Shown here in pieces: positions 54,861 to 64,000 of a stretch of DNA of 64,000 nt. A model generated the notes under the pieces. It had not been told where the DNA came from. It worked only from the letters and a program-made list of their open reading frames with translations, and did not search any database. The stretch is from Ochrobactrum chromiisoli. GTDB lineage: Bacteria > Pseudomonadota > Alphaproteobacteria > Rhizobiales > Rhizobiaceae. How positions within the stretch are numbered: the first letter of the stretch is position 1; every line of letters starts with the position of its first letter. Where the stretch lies: assembly GCF_026241335.1 (NCBI RefSeq), contig NZ_JAPHAV010000001.1:992001-1056000 (forward strand), read 5' to 3'. The position numbers and the translations under genes were made by a program.

Positions 54861-56165
54861 ATGACCAAAACCGACAAGAATACCGATGCTTTGAATGCAA
54901 GTCGCCGCAGCTTTTTGCGTGGCGCAGCAACTGCCGGTCTGACTGCGGCTGCTTCGGCCATGGTTCCTGCTGCTTTCGCACAACAACAGGCTTTAAACGA
55001 AATTCTTGCCGCACCGCGTCGCGGTAACTGGGATGACCAGTTCGATGCGCGTGCGACGGGCGGTCAGAAAGTTGCCACCAATCAGCCGGTTATCAGCCCG
55101 CAGACTGTTGGTGATCTTCAGTCTGCCATCGCTCAATATGCAGATATTGCAGGTCGGGGAGGCTGGCCGCAGGTGCCGGGCAGTGCAAAGCTACAGCTTG
55201 GCGTCACGGATCCCTCGGTGCAGGCTCTGCGTCAGCGCCTTATTATTTCCGGTGACCTTCCGCGCGAAGCAGGCGTTTCCAGCGCATATGACACCTATGT
55301 CGATGCAGCGGTCAAGCGCTTCCAGTCGCGTCATGGCCTGCCAGCCGATGGCGTGATGGGCCAATTCACCTATGCTGCGATGAATGTGGACGCCAACACG
55401 CGCCTCGGCCAGTTGCAGACCAATCTTCAGCGCCTGTCGAGCATGGCGGGTGCAAGCCAGACCGAACAGCGCTTCGTGATGGTCAATATTCCGGCAGCGC
55501 GTATTGAAGCCGTTGAAAATGGCAGTGTTGCGCAGCGCCACACAGCGATTGTTGGCAAGATCGACCGTCAGACACCGATCCTGAATTCCAAAATCCACGA
55601 AGTTATTCTTAATCCTTATTGGACGGCACCAAAGTCGATCATTCAGAAGGATATCATTCCGCTGATGCGGAAGAATCCGCAATATCTGGCGAACAATAAG
55701 ATTCGTCTTTACAATGCGCAGGGTCAGGAAGTTGCACCGGAAACTGTGGATTGGAATACTGATGACGCCGTGAAGCTGATGTTTCGTCAGGATCCAGGCA
55801 AGATCAATGCCATGTCTTCGACTAAGATTAACTTCCCCAATCCATATGCCGTTTATATGCATGACACGCCACAGAAGAGCTATTTCAACAAGCTCATGCG
55901 CTTCGATTCGTCGGGCTGTGTCCGCGTGCAGAATGTCCGCGATCTTGACGTATGGCTGTTGCAGAATACGGCTGGCTGGGATCGCCAGAACATCGAATCT
56001 ACGATTGCATCTGGTGTCAATACGCCTATTCAGCTGACCGATCCTGTGTCGTTGCACTTCGTCTACATCACCGCATGGTCGACAGGCGATGGCGTGGTGC
56101 AGTTCCGCGACGACATTTATAAGATGGACGGTGCGACTGCGTTGGCACTTGGCACCGATACTTAA
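54861..56165 (+). CDS. ldtP: Exported L,D-transpeptidase LdtP
   Basis: A 434-residue enzyme that cross-links or anchors to peptidoglycan. A Tat-type signal (SRRSFLRGAATAGLTAAASA) is cut near AFA-QQ. A PG_binding_1-like domain (TDPSVQALRQRLIISGDLP ... KRFQSRHGLPADGVMG) is followed by the YkuD catalytic domain, with HDTPQKSYF and RFDSSGCVRVQN (His and catalytic Cys). Length and paired regulator upstream fit LdtP. Function is family-based; the target link is not determined. Confidence 0.93.
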   Translation: MTKTDKNTDALNASRRSFLRGAATAGLTAAASAMVPAAFAQQQALNEILAAPRRGNWDDQFDARATGGQKVATNQPVISPQTVGDLQSAIAQYADIAGRGGWPQVPGSAKLQLGVTDPSVQALRQRLIISGDLPREAGVSSAYDTYVDAAVKRFQSRHGLPADGVMGQFTYAAMNVDANTRLGQLQTNLQRLSSMAGASQTEQRFVMVNIPAARIEAVENGSVAQRHTAIVGKIDRQTPILNSKIHEVILNPYWTAPKSIIQKDIIPLMRKNPQYLANNKIRLYNAQGQEVAPETVDWNTDDAVKLMFRQDPGKINAMSSTKINFPNPYAVYMHDTPQKSYFNKLMRFDSSGCVRVQNVRDLDVWLLQNTAGWDRQNIESTIASGVNTPIQLTDPVSLHFVYITAWSTGDGVVQFRDDIYKMDGATALALGTDT

Positions 56166-56183
56166 GTTGCATTCACGTTTAAG

Positions 56184-56217
56184 AAAGCCGCCCGAACCTG
56201 TTTCGGGCGGCTTTTTT
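56184..56217 (+). terminator. Terminator of ldtP
   Basis: A 12-bp stem AAGCCGCCCGAA/TTCGGGCGGCTT with a 5-base loop and TTTTTT, 19 bases after the stop. Confidence 0.9.
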
Positions 56218-56359
56218 GTTGCAGCGTTGGCCGTAAGCTACGTCATGCCGCATTTTGGAACATGCTTTTCGCATCACGGCCATTGGCCTTGCCTGTCGAA
56301 GTGTGATACTGCGCCTCATCTCTTATAGGTGTGACCGGCTATCCCGGAGGGTGTGAAAC

Positions 56360-57655
56360 ATGTCTCAAGCCAATACCGCTTTTTTCAACGCAACTCTTGA
56401 AGAAATCGATGCCGATATTTTTGGTGCGATCCGCAACGAACTTGGTCGTCAGCGTCATGAAATCGAGTTGATCGCTTCTGAAAACATTGTTTCGCGCGCG
56501 GTTCTTGAAGCGCAGGGCTCCATCCTCACCAACAAATATGCCGAAGGCTATCCGGGCAAGCGCTATTATGGCGGCTGCCAGTATGTTGACGTCGTAGAAG
56601 AACTGGCAATCGAACGTGCGAAGAAGCTGTTTGGTGCAGAGTTCGCCAACGTGCAGCCAAATTCCGGTAGCCAGATGAATCAGGCCGTGTTTCTGGCGCT
56701 TCTGCAGCCGGGCGACACGTTCATGGGCCTCGACCTCAATTCCGGTGGCCATCTGACCCATGGTTCACCAGTCAACATGTCCGGCAAGTGGTTCAACGTT
56801 GTTTCTTATGGTGTCCGTAAGGAAGATCATCTTCTGGATATGGAAGAAATCGCTCGCCTCGCACGCGAACACAAACCAAAGCTCATTCTCGCTGGTGGTA
56901 CAGCCTATTCCCGCGTCTGGGATTGGAAACGCTTCCGCGAAATCGCTGACGAAGTTGGCGCATATTTGATGGTTGATATGGCACATATCGCAGGTCTTGT
57001 TGCTGCCGGTGTTCATCCATCACCCGTACCACACGCGCATGTTTGCACGACGACGACTCACAAGTCGCTTCGCGGTCCACGTGGCGGTATGATCCTCACC
57101 AATGATCCTGATCTGGCGAAAAAGTTCAACACAGCTGTTTTCCCTGGCCTTCAGGGTGGCCCGCTGATGCACGTGATCGCTGGTAAGGCTGTTGCATTTG
57201 CAGAAGCACTCAAGCCGGAATTCAAGGTCTACGCTCAGAACGTCGTCGATAATGCACGCGCATTGTCGGACGAACTGAAGTCTCACGGTCTCGACATTGT
57301 TTCCGGTGGTACGGACAACCATCTGATGCTGGTTGATCTGCGTCCAAAGAATGCAACCGGCAAGCGTGCAGAAGCCGCTCTTGGCCGTGCCAACGTCACC
57401 TGTAACAAGAACGGCATTCCATTCGACCCGGAAAAGCCATTCGTAACATCGGGTATTCGTCTTGGTACACCCGCTGGTACGACCCGTGGTTTCGGTAAGG
57501 CTGAATTCAAGGAAATCGGCTCGCTGATTGCGGAAGTGCTCGATGGTCTTAAGGTTGCAAATTCCGATGAAGGCAATGCAAAGGTTGAAGCAGCGGTTAA
57601 GGAAAAGGTGGTTTCTCTGACCGAGCGCTTCCCGATGTACGGCTATCAGGGATAA
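56360..57655 (+). CDS. glyA: Serine hydroxymethyltransferase
   Basis: A 431-residue PLP enzyme. It interconverts serine and glycine while loading one-carbon units on tetrahydrofolate. Markers are [38 protein letters not shown], the lysine motif [14 protein letters not shown], and [11 protein letters not shown]. The start after GGAGGGTG is clear. It comes first of a same-strand run with nrdR and the rib genes; a strong hairpin between glyA and nrdR suggests mostly separate transcripts. Confidence 0.98.
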   Translation: MSQANTAFFNATLEEIDADIFGAIRNELGRQRHEIELIASENIVSRAVLEAQGSILTNKYAEGYPGKRYYGGCQYVDVVEELAIERAKKLFGAEFANVQPNSGSQMNQAVFLALLQPGDTFMGLDLNSGGHLTHGSPVNMSGKWFNVVSYGVRKEDHLLDMEEIARLAREHKPKLILAGGTAYSRVWDWKRFREIADEVGAYLMVDMAHIAGLVAAGVHPSPVPHAHVCTTTTHKSLRGPRGGMILTNDPDLAKKFNTAVFPGLQGGPLMHVIAGKAVAFAEALKPEFKVYAQNVVDNARALSDELKSHGLDIVSGGTDNHLMLVDLRPKNATGKRAEAALGRANVTCNKNGIPFDPEKPFVTSGIRLGTPAGTTRGFGKAEFKEIGSLIAEVLDGLKVANSDEGNAKVEAAVKEKVVSLTERFPMYGYQG

Positions 57656-57672
57656 GAGTTCAAATTTTGATG

Positions 57673-57708
57673 AAGCCCCACTCAACCCTGTTGAGTGGGG
57701 CTTTTTTT
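57673..57708 (+). terminator. Terminator of glyA
   Basis: A 13-bp stem AAGCCCCACTCAA/TTGAGTGGGGCTT with loop CCCTG and a T7 run, 17 bases after the stop. Confidence 0.93.
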
Positions 57709-57790
57709 GTATTTGACTGTATTAGGCAGCATGGCCGTGATGGGGTATCATCTGCAGGAATCATTTCATTTAGTCAGTTGAAAGAGTGCC

Positions 57791-58267
57791 ATGCGTTGTC
57801 CCTATTGCCAGTCTGAAGATACGCAGGTGAAGGATTCCCGCCCGGCGGAAGACGGCGCTGTTATTCGCAGGCGTCGTGTGTGTTCGGTCTGTGGTGGGCG
57901 ATTTACGACATTTGAGCGCGTGCAGCTCCGCGAGCTGATGGTCGTCAAGAAAAGCGGTCGCAGGGTGCCATTTGATCGTGAGAAGCTTGCCCGTTCCATC
58001 GATGTAGCGCTGCGTAAGCGCCACGTGGATGAAGAGCGTGTTGAGCGTGCAATTTCTGGCATCGTGCGTCAGCTTGAAAGCTCGGGTGAAGCGGAAGTGA
58101 CATCAGATGAAATTGGACGTCTCGCAATGGACGCGCTCAAGGGTGTCGATGATATCGCCTATATCCGCTTTGCTTCCGTCTATCGCAATTTCAGCAAGGC
58201 TGTTGATTTCCACAATGTCATCGACGAACTGACTGTAGCTGAAACTGATGGCGATCCGGACGCATAA
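57791..58267 (+). CDS. nrdR: Transcriptional repressor NrdR
   Basis: 158 residues. The N-terminal zinc ribbon ([33 protein letters not shown]) supplies four Cys; an ATP-cone domain follows ([19 protein letters not shown] to about residue 130). It represses ribonucleotide reductase genes when dATP is high. Placement directly upstream of ribD is the usual nrdR-rib gene order of alphaproteobacteria. Confidence 0.97.
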   Translation: MRCPYCQSEDTQVKDSRPAEDGAVIRRRRVCSVCGGRFTTFERVQLRELMVVKKSGRRVPFDREKLARSIDVALRKRHVDEERVERAISGIVRQLESSGEAEVTSDEIGRLAMDALKGVDDIAYIRFASVYRNFSKAVDFHNVIDELTVAETDGDPDA

Positions 58268-58268
58268 G

Positions 58269-59390
58269 ATGAGCCGAGTGGAATTTCCGCATGCAAATGT
58301 CACGCCGGATGATGTTCGCTTCATGGAGGCGACGATCCGCCTTGCACGCCGCAACAAGGGGCTGACCGGCACAAACCCGTCAGTCGGTACGATCATTGTC
58401 AAGGACGGTATCATCGTCGGACGCGGTATCACGGCACTTGGTGGCCGTCCTCATGCCGAGCCGCAGGCTCTGGCCGATGCAGGCGAAGCGGCAAGGGGCG
58501 CTACAGCCTATGTCACACTGGAACCTTGCGCGCATCATGGCCGCACGCCGCCATGTGCGGAAGCGCTGGTGCGCGCAGGTGTCGCGCGCGTGGTCGTTGC
58601 GGCTACGGATCCTGATGAAAGAGTGAGCGGAAAAGGCTTTGCCATATTGCGCGAAGCAGGCATTGAAGTGGTGCCGGGCGTTCTGTCGGTCAAGGCGGCG
58701 GATGATCTGGCGGGTTATCTGAATCGATCTTCTAAAAAACGCCCGGAAGTGATTCTGAAACTTGCACTTTCTGCCGATGGCTTTATCGGAAAAAAAGGCG
58801 AGGGGCAGGTCACGATTACCGGTCCGATTGCACGTGCCCAGTCACATATTCTGCGTTCACAGACCGATGTGATTCTCATCGGGGTTGATACGGCAATCGC
58901 TGATGATCCCATCCTCAATTGCCGTCTTCCGGGATTGGAACAACGCTCACCCATTCGCCTCATATTGGACAGCGGATTGAAATTACCGCTCGATTCAAGG
59001 CTTGTTCGCAGTTCGGAAGCCGTTCCATTGTGGCTTTCGTGTTGCGAAAACGTTGCGCCGGAAAGGCGCTATGAGATGCAGGCAGCCGGATGCCGCATTG
59101 TTGCAGCGGAAAGTCATGAAGGTCGTATCGCTTTACCGGAGCTGATGGACGATCTTGCAGCAGAGGGAATTTCTTCCGTGCTGGTTGAAGGCGGGGCCAA
59201 TGTTGCCAGGAATTTTCTGAAAGAAGAGCTGGTAGACCGGCTTATCCTGTTCCATTCACCTGTAGAAATCGGCGCGATGCATGGGGTTGCCGTTACAGGT
59301 CTGCAATCCCATATCGATGATGAATTTACAATTTTGCGCGAAACGCAATACGGCGACGATGCCTGTATCGAGTATGTAAGGAAAACGTGA
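58269..59390 (+). CDS. ribD: Bifunctional riboflavin deaminase/reductase RibD
   Basis: About 373 residues; the ATG lies one base after the nrdR stop. The N-terminal zinc deaminase domain shows PHAEPQALADAGEAA (HAE) and EPCAHHGRTPPCAEAL (PCxxxxxxPPC). The C-terminal NADPH reductase domain shows LKLALSADGFIGKKGEGQV, LIGVDTAIADDPILNCR and VLVEGGANVARNFL. Together they convert the GTP-derived pyrimidine through deamination and side-chain reduction. Its stop overlaps the ribE start. Confidence 0.95.
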   Translation: MSRVEFPHANVTPDDVRFMEATIRLARRNKGLTGTNPSVGTIIVKDGIIVGRGITALGGRPHAEPQALADAGEAARGATAYVTLEPCAHHGRTPPCAEALVRAGVARVVVAATDPDERVSGKGFAILREAGIEVVPGVLSVKAADDLAGYLNRSSKKRPEVILKLALSADGFIGKKGEGQVTITGPIARAQSHILRSQTDVILIGVDTAIADDPILNCRLPGLEQRSPIRLILDSGLKLPLDSRLVRSSEAVPLWLSCCENVAPERRYEMQAAGCRIVAAESHEGRIALPELMDDLAAEGISSVLVEGGANVARNFLKEELVDRLILFHSPVEIGAMHGVAVTGLQSHIDDEFTILRETQYGDDACIEYVRKT

Positions 59391-59998
59391 TGTTTACTGG
59401 GATTGTCACCGATATCGGTAAAGTGGATCGTATCAAGCCTTTGAATGAAGGCGTTTTGCTGCGTATTGAAACAGCCTATGACCCTGAGACAATAGAGCTT
59501 GGTGCGTCAATTGCCTGCTCTGGTGTGTGCCTGACCGTTGTGGCGCTGCCGGAAAAAGGCACAAATGCCCGCTGGTTTGAAGTCGAGGCATGGGAAGAAG
59601 CGTTGCGTCTGACCACGATTTCCACTTGGGGAAGTGGCACCCGCATCAATCTTGAGCGCTCGCTCAAGCTTGGCGATGAAATGGGCGGTCATCTGGTTTC
59701 CGGCCATATTGATGGACAGGCAGAAATTGTTGAACGCAAGGAAGAGGGCGATGCTGTACGCTTCACCCTTCGCGCATCGGAAGAGCTTGCACCATTTATT
59801 GCACAGAAGGGCTCGGTCGCGCTTGATGGCACCTCGCTGACGGTCAACGGTGTCAATGGCAACGAGTTTGATGTTCTGCTCATTCGTCATTCGCTGGGAG
59901 TGACCACCTGGGGCGACCGCAAGGTGGGCGACAGGATCAATATTGAGATTGATCAGCTCGCGCGATATGCAGCAAGGCTTGCGCAATATCAGAAATAA
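59390..59998 (+). CDS. ribE: Riboflavin synthase alpha chain
   Basis: 202 residues starting MFTGIVTDIGKVDRI. The start shares its A with the ribD stop. It has two lumazine-binding repeats, MGGHLVSGHIDGQAEI for the first pair and the second after DGTSLTVNGVNGNEFDV. It dismutates two molecules of dimethyl-ribityllumazine to riboflavin. Gap to ribH: 95 bases. Confidence 0.95.
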   Translation: MFTGIVTDIGKVDRIKPLNEGVLLRIETAYDPETIELGASIACSGVCLTVVALPEKGTNARWFEVEAWEEALRLTTISTWGSGTRINLERSLKLGDEMGGHLVSGHIDGQAEIVERKEEGDAVRFTLRASEELAPFIAQKGSVALDGTSLTVNGVNGNEFDVLLIRHSLGVTTWGDRKVGDRINIEIDQLARYAARLAQYQK

Positions 59999-60093
59999 GC
60001 TTAGAGCCTACATTCTAAAGCTATAACAGCATTTTTCGAATTCAGCGTTGACCGCAGGTGTTGCGGTCCGCGATTTCTGCCATGGAGTCTCTC

Positions 60094-60555
60094 ATGTCGA
60101 AGCACGAGGCGCACGCGCCGCATTTGCTCATTGTTGAAGCGCGTTTTTATGAGGAACTGTCCGACGCGCTTCTGGACGGCGCGAAGGCTGCTCTTGATGC
60201 GGCTGGCGCGACCTATGACGTTGTGACAGTGCCTGGTGCACTGGAAGTGCCTGCGACCATTTCTTTCGCACTTGATGGCGCGGAAAATGGCGGCACTTAT
60301 TACGATGGTTATGTGGCTCTTGGCACGGTTATTCGCGGTGAAACCTATCATTTTGATATTGTTGCCAATGAATCCTGCCGTGCGCTGACCGATCTGTCCG
60401 TGGAAGAAGGTCTTGCTATCGGCAACGGCATTCTGACCGTTGAGAATGATGAGCAGGCCTGGGTGCGTGCGCGTCGTGAAGACAAGGACAAGGGTGGCTT
60501 TGCGGCTCGTGCTGCGCTCACCATGATTGAACTGCGTAAGAAATTCGGAGCCTGA
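60094..60555 (+). CDS. ribH: 6,7-dimethyl-8-ribityllumazine synthase
   Basis: 153 residues from the ATG after GGAG ([19 protein letters not shown]). The active site shows [14 protein letters not shown], the lumazine loop [19 protein letters not shown] (catalytic His) and [13 protein letters not shown]. It makes the substrate of ribE. Ends 4 bases before the nusB start. No FMN riboswitch precedes it, and the upstream gap is too short for one. Confidence 0.96.
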   Translation: MSKHEAHAPHLLIVEARFYEELSDALLDGAKAALDAAGATYDVVTVPGALEVPATISFALDGAENGGTYYDGYVALGTVIRGETYHFDIVANESCRALTDLSVEEGLAIGNGILTVENDEQAWVRARREDKDKGGFAARAALTMIELRKKFGA

Positions 60556-60559
60556 TACG

Positions 60560-61072
60560 ATGACTTCTTCTTCTGAAGGCCGTTCGGCACCAAATCTTCC
60601 GCGCACTGCAAATAAGCGTGGCGTTGCACGTCTTGCAGCCGTACAGGCGCTTTACCAGATGGATGTCGCCGGCACAGGCGTCATGGAAGTCGTGGCGGAA
60701 TATGAAGCGCACCGACTTGGCAAGGAAGTCGATGGTACGCAGTATCTCGACGCTGATCCACAATGGTTCCGTGCCATTGTTGCAGGCGTTGTCGATAGCC
60801 AGTTAAAGCTGGACCCGATGATTCATCAGGCGCTGACCGAAGATTGGCCGCTATCGCGTCTCGACTCGACACTGCGCGCCATTCTGCGTGCCGGTGCATG
60901 GGAATTGCAAACCCGCAAGGATGTGCCGACTGCCGTGATCGTTTCGGAATATGTGGATATTGCCAAAGCCTTCTACACCGAAGATGAGCCAAAGCTTGTT
61001 AATGCCGTGTTGGATCGTCTCGCCTTTGAACTGCGCGGCGAAAGCCGCGGTTCCAAGGCGCGTGGCAGATAA
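60560..61072 (+). CDS. nusB: Transcription antitermination factor NusB
   Basis: 170 residues, all-helical NusB family. Markers are [40 protein letters not shown] and the C-terminal [13 protein letters not shown] ... [10 protein letters not shown]. Together with NusE it binds boxA RNA to keep rRNA transcription going. A Ser-rich N-terminal tail of about 20 residues and a basic C-terminus (SRGSKARGR) are additional. It closes the rib operon before a terminator. Confidence 0.96.
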   Translation: MTSSSEGRSAPNLPRTANKRGVARLAAVQALYQMDVAGTGVMEVVAEYEAHRLGKEVDGTQYLDADPQWFRAIVAGVVDSQLKLDPMIHQALTEDWPLSRLDSTLRAILRAGAWELQTRKDVPTAVIVSEYVDIAKAFYTEDEPKLVNAVLDRLAFELRGESRGSKARGR

Positions 61073-61096
61073 GTATCGCTCACTGCAATGCTGATT

Positions 61097-61126
61097 AAAA
61101 AGGCTACGATTTTTCGTAGCCTTTTT
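61097..61126 (+). terminator. Terminator of the rib-nusB operon
   Basis: A 12-bp stem AAAAAGGCTACG/CGTAGCCTTTTT with a 6-base loop, 24 bases after the nusB stop. Confidence 0.9.
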
Positions 61127-61395
61127 GCGTGGTTATGCAAAAAACTACGGCTTGACCTTTTAAGATGGCTTCCGCATGTTGGGTGCGCGGCATTGAGAAT
61201 GCTCAAATGCATAAATAGCTGATGAACAAGCCGAAGAAGCCCGGTGAATGGTCGGCTTCAGGTTCTTCCTTGCCGCTATTCCAGGTCCGGGGAGGGGTTT
61301 CGGGCCTTTCATGCGCCAATGTGTGCAGGCAATTGCAAACTTGATTGCGAGCGATCTGTCTATAGCTGGTGCGCACTCAATGGGAGTTGGCCTAA
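61127..61395. other. Upstream region of hppA
   Basis: About 270 bases without a convincing gene. It includes a TTGACC-N17-CATGTT promoter-like pair near 61152; nothing else is recognised. Confidence 0.4.
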
Positions 61396-63546
61396 ATGGG
61401 AATCGGAATTCTTCTTCTTGTTATTGCCTGTGGTGTAGTTTCCGTTCTTTTCGCCATATGGGCGACGCGGTCTGTTCTGGCAGCGGATCAGGGCACGGCG
61501 CGCATGCAGGAAATTGCTGGTGCCATTCGTGAAGGCGCATCAGCCTATCTTACCCGACAATACACCACGATTGCCATTGTTGGCATCGTCGTCTTTTTGG
61601 CAGTCTGGTATCTGCTGTCGATCACTGCCGCTATCGGCTTTCTCATCGGAGCCGTCCTGTCTGGCTTGACTGGCTTCATAGGGATGCATGTCTCTGTGCG
61701 TGCAAATGTGCGCACGGCGCAGGCAGCTTCCTTAAGTCTTGCGGGAGGATTGGAACTCGCATTCAAATCCGGCGCTATTACAGGTCTTCTTGTCGCCGGT
61801 CTCGCACTGCTTGGCGTCTCGGTGTATTATTTTATTCTGACGGTCTGGATGGGCTATGCGCCTTCCGACCGCACCGTTATTGATGCCCTCGTGGCACTTG
61901 GCTTTGGCGCTTCGCTGATTTCAATCTTTGCGCGGCTTGGCGGCGGCATCTTCACCAAGGGTGCTGATGTCGGCGGCGATCTGGTTGGGAAGGTCGAAGC
62001 AGGTATCCCGGAAGATGACCCACGCAATCCGGCAACCATAGCGGACAATGTTGGTGATAATGTCGGTGACTGCGCTGGCATGGCAGCGGACTTGTTCGAA
62101 ACCTATGCCGTGACAGTTGTTGCGACGATGGTTCTGGGCGCGATCTTCTTTGCTGGCTCGGATATGCTTTCAAGCGTGATGCTCTATCCACTGGCCATTT
62201 GCGGTGCCTGTGTCATCACGTCGATTGCCGGCACATTTTTCGTTAAACTCGGCGTTAATGGCTCCATTATGGGTGCGCTTTACAAGGGGTTGATTGCAAC
62301 AGGCCTGCTTTCCATCGTGGGTATTGCCGTCGCCAACACGCTGACAATTGGCTGGGGCGAGGTCGGCGTGGTTGCAGGCATGTCTATCACCGGCACCAAC
62401 CTGTTTATCTGTGGCATTATCGGTCTGATTGTGACGGGACTGATTGTTGTGATCACCGAATATTATACCGGCACCAACAAGCGCCCGGTCAACTCGATCG
62501 CACAGGCTTCGGTTACCGGCCACGGCACCAATGTTATTCAGGGGCTGGCTGTTTCGCTCGAATCAACTGCCCTGCCTGCAATTGTGATTGTGGGTGGTAT
62601 CATCAGCACATATCAGCTCGCAGGTCTGTTCGGTACGGCAATTGCTGTTACAGCCATGCTTGGCATCGCGGGCATGATCGTGGCGCTTGATGCTTTCGGT
62701 CCGGTCACGGATAATGCAGGCGGCATTGCGGAAATGGCGGGGCTGGATCCCGAAGTGCGCAAATCGACCGATGCGCTTGATGCTGTTGGCAATACGACCA
62801 AGGCCGTCACCAAAGGCTATGCAATTGGATCGGCGGGTCTCGGTGCTCTGGTGCTTTTTGCGGCCTACTCCAATGATCTTGCTTATTTTGCCGCTAACGG
62901 ACAAACCTATCCATATTTTGCGAATATGGGGCCGGTGTCGTTTGAGCTTTCCAATCCTTATGTGGTTGCCGGTCTGATCTTTGGCGGTCTTATTCCCTAT
63001 CTCTTTGGCGGCATGGCGATGACGGCTGTCGGTCGCGCGGGCAGTGCGGTGGTGCAGGAAGTGCGCCGCCAGTTTCGTGAAAAGCCGGGCATTATGACGG
63101 GACAGGATCGCCCTGATTATGCGCGGGCTGTCGATCTTCTGACCAAAGCTGCCATTCGCGAAATGATTATTCCTTCGCTCCTGCCGGTTCTAGCCCCACT
63201 TGTCGTCTATTTCGGCGTGCTGCTGATTTCCGGCTCCAAAGCGGCTGCTTTCGCGGCACTTGGCGCATCGCTTCTGGGCGTCATCATCAACGGTTTGTTT
63301 GTGGCCATCTCCATGACATCCGGTGGTGGTGCCTGGGATAATGCCAAGAAGAGCTTTGAGGACGGCTTTACCGATGCTGATGGTGTCAAACACATGAAGG
63401 GATCGGAAGCGCATAAGGCTTCGGTAACGGGTGATACTGTCGGTGATCCTTACAAGGATACGGCCGGACCAGCCGTTAATCCGGCCATCAAGATCACCAA
63501 CATTGTGGCGCTCTTGCTGCTCGCAGTGCTCGCGCATTCGGCTTGA
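61396..63546 (+). CDS. hppA: Proton-translocating pyrophosphatase
   Basis: A 716-residue, roughly 16-helix membrane pump that uses pyrophosphate hydrolysis to move ions out of the cytoplasm. Motifs are [40 protein letters not shown] and [26 protein letters not shown] carries a lysine at the position that separates the potassium-independent (K) from the potassium-dependent (A) class, so a K-independent proton pump is inferred. It is followed by a bidirectional terminator. Confidence 0.96.
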   Translation: MGIGILLLVIACGVVSVLFAIWATRSVLAADQGTARMQEIAGAIREGASAYLTRQYTTIAIVGIVVFLAVWYLLSITAAIGFLIGAVLSGLTGFIGMHVSVRANVRTAQAASLSLAGGLELAFKSGAITGLLVAGLALLGVSVYYFILTVWMGYAPSDRTVIDALVALGFGASLISIFARLGGGIFTKGADVGGDLVGKVEAGIPEDDPRNPATIADNVGDNVGDCAGMAADLFETYAVTVVATMVLGAIFFAGSDMLSSVMLYPLAICGACVITSIAGTFFVKLGVNGSIMGALYKGLIATGLLSIVGIAVANTLTIGWGEVGVVAGMSITGTNLFICGIIGLIVTGLIVVITEYYTGTNKRPVNSIAQASVTGHGTNVIQGLAVSLESTALPAIVIVGGIISTYQLAGLFGTAIAVTAMLGIAGMIVALDAFGPVTDNAGGIAEMAGLDPEVRKSTDALDAVGNTTKAVTKGYAIGSAGLGALVLFAAYSNDLAYFAANGQTYPYFANMGPVSFELSNPYVVAGLIFGGLIPYLFGGMAMTAVGRAGSAVVQEVRRQFREKPGIMTGQDRPDYARAVDLLTKAAIREMIIPSLLPVLAPLVVYFGVLLISGSKAAAFAALGASLLGVIINGLFVAISMTSGGGAWDNAKKSFEDGFTDADGVKHMKGSEAHKASVTGDTVGDPYKDTAGPAVNPAIKITNIVALLLLAVLAHSA

Positions 63547-63558
63547 TGCTTAAACACT

Positions 63559-63585
63559 AAAAAACCCGCCGTTAGGCGGGTTTTT
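63559..63585. terminator. Bidirectional terminator between hppA and bamE
   Basis: An 11-bp stem AAAAACCCGCC/GGCGGGTTTTT with loop GTTA between convergent genes. Confidence 0.92.
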
Positions 63586-63649
63586 CTTTAAGAGCATTTC
63601 CTGCAATTGATGGATTCGTTGGACATGCCCCAGCGATGAATTTGCAGGA

Positions 63650-64000
63650 TTAATTATTGCCGCCCGCACTCATGCCGCCCGGAAGCGATGTCGGGGCTTT
63701 TGCAACGCCCTGAATAATCTGTCCGATAAAGGTCTGATCCTTGCCGCCTGTTGGCGTGGTGCGCGAGACAAAATCAAAGACCTTGCCATCCTGAAGACCA
63801 TAATTAGCGATATGATCGACCTTGCCGTCCTTGTCGAAGTAGATAGCAAGGATGTGACGGTCAATAATCTTCGGCTTCATGAATTGCGCCGCACGATAAC
63901 GCTTCTGCGAAATGTAGTAAAACACTTCATTGTCGAAGGTCGCCGTCGTCGATGGCGTACCAAGTGCCAGAAGCACCTGTTCACGACTGGAGCCCACCGG
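63650..64000 (-). CDS. bamE: Outer membrane protein assembly factor BamE, partial
   Basis: Only the C-terminal 116 codons are inside the window; the frame runs off the right edge, so the lipoprotein signal and start are outside. GSSREQVLLALGTPSTTATF is the SmpA/OmlA motif, followed by YYISQKRYRAAQFMKP and AIYFDKDGKVDHIANYGLQDG. BamE is an accessory lipoprotein of the BamABDE machine for outer-membrane beta-barrels. The Gly-rich tail (PGGMSAGGNN) is short and variable. Confidence 0.88.
   Translation of the reverse strand, partial: PVGSSREQVLLALGTPSTTATFDNEVFYYISQKRYRAAQFMKPKIIDRHILAIYFDKDGKVDHIANYGLQDGKVFDFVSRTTPTGGKDQTFIGQIIQGVAKAPTSLPGGMSAGGNN

Noticed and set aside
56218-56359. Riboswitch before glyA (glycine or SAM type)
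   Set aside because: No conserved core sequence or paired stems of these classes were seen.
59999-60093. FMN riboswitch before ribH
   Set aside because: The gap is under 100 bases and none of the RFN conserved segments is present.

Overview
The window looks like a piece of the main chromosome of a Brucellaceae alphaproteobacterium (Brucella/Ochrobactrum group). The basis is recognition of the gene set and protein sequences (aapJQMP, ldtR-ldtP, hdaA, DUF992 and DUF6163 proteins, nrdR-ribD-ribE-ribH-nusB, hppA, lone accessory complex I genes) and the moderate GC content. No search was run, so the genus is an inference. Housekeeping genes dominate. I see no phage, insertion sequence, CRISPR array or rRNA.

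Layout. 1-5.1 kb: an exported cysteine-containing protein, rlmJ, a DMT exporter coupled to an orphan molybdopterin oxidoreductase, and a DUF992 protein. 5.3-13.2 kb: purMN, an AI-2E-type permease, hdaA, a sugar epimerase-like gene, SH3 and SDR proteins, two very small genes, tRNA-Pro(TGG), an NDUFS4-like gene and tRNA-Arg(TCT). 13.3-25.8 kb is the accessory heart of the window. It is one minus-strand series: cytochrome bd oxidase (cydA, cydB and a long CydX-like protein), a large exported molybdenum hydroxylase, its 2Fe-2S subunit, a three-haem cytochrome c, a second copy of the large subunit, and the cofactor-maturation genes xdhC and mocA-like. 26.3-31.4 kb: a PhnA-like domain protein, an SH3 protein, a 30-residue membrane peptide, a bacterial ionotropic-glutamate-receptor-like channel, a cystathionine beta-lyase and a PAP2 phosphatase.

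31.8-36.3 kb is the general L-amino-acid ABC importer aapJQMP. 36.4-43.6 kb holds a GNAT, an FAD monooxygenase, a zf-CHCC protein, ppk-ppx behind a possible PhoB box, and rnd. 43.8-56.2 kb holds aspS, an unknown exported protein, parC, bpt, an RDD protein, hemB, a HIBYL-CoA hydrolase-like gene with a DUF6163 gene, and the ldtR/ldtP cell-wall pair. 56.3-64 kb holds glyA, nrdR-ribD-ribE-ribH-nusB, hppA and the cut-off end of bamE.

How the genes work together. The accessory block reads as an envelope oxidation module: an exported Mo-hydroxylase would pass electrons through 2Fe-2S centres to the anchored cytochrome c, with its own cofactor-loading genes. A bd quinol oxidase sits directly upstream on the same strand. 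The remaining groups are textbook pathways: purine, riboflavin, polyphosphate turnover, amino-acid uptake and peptidoglycan cross-linking. Two families of short imperfect palindromes are scattered through the intergenic gaps. The most interesting items are the glutamate-receptor-like channel without a potassium-type filter, the duplicated Mo-hydroxylase large subunit sharing one small subunit, the extended CydX, an SDR that has lost its catalytic Tyr/Lys, and two tiny membrane proteins.
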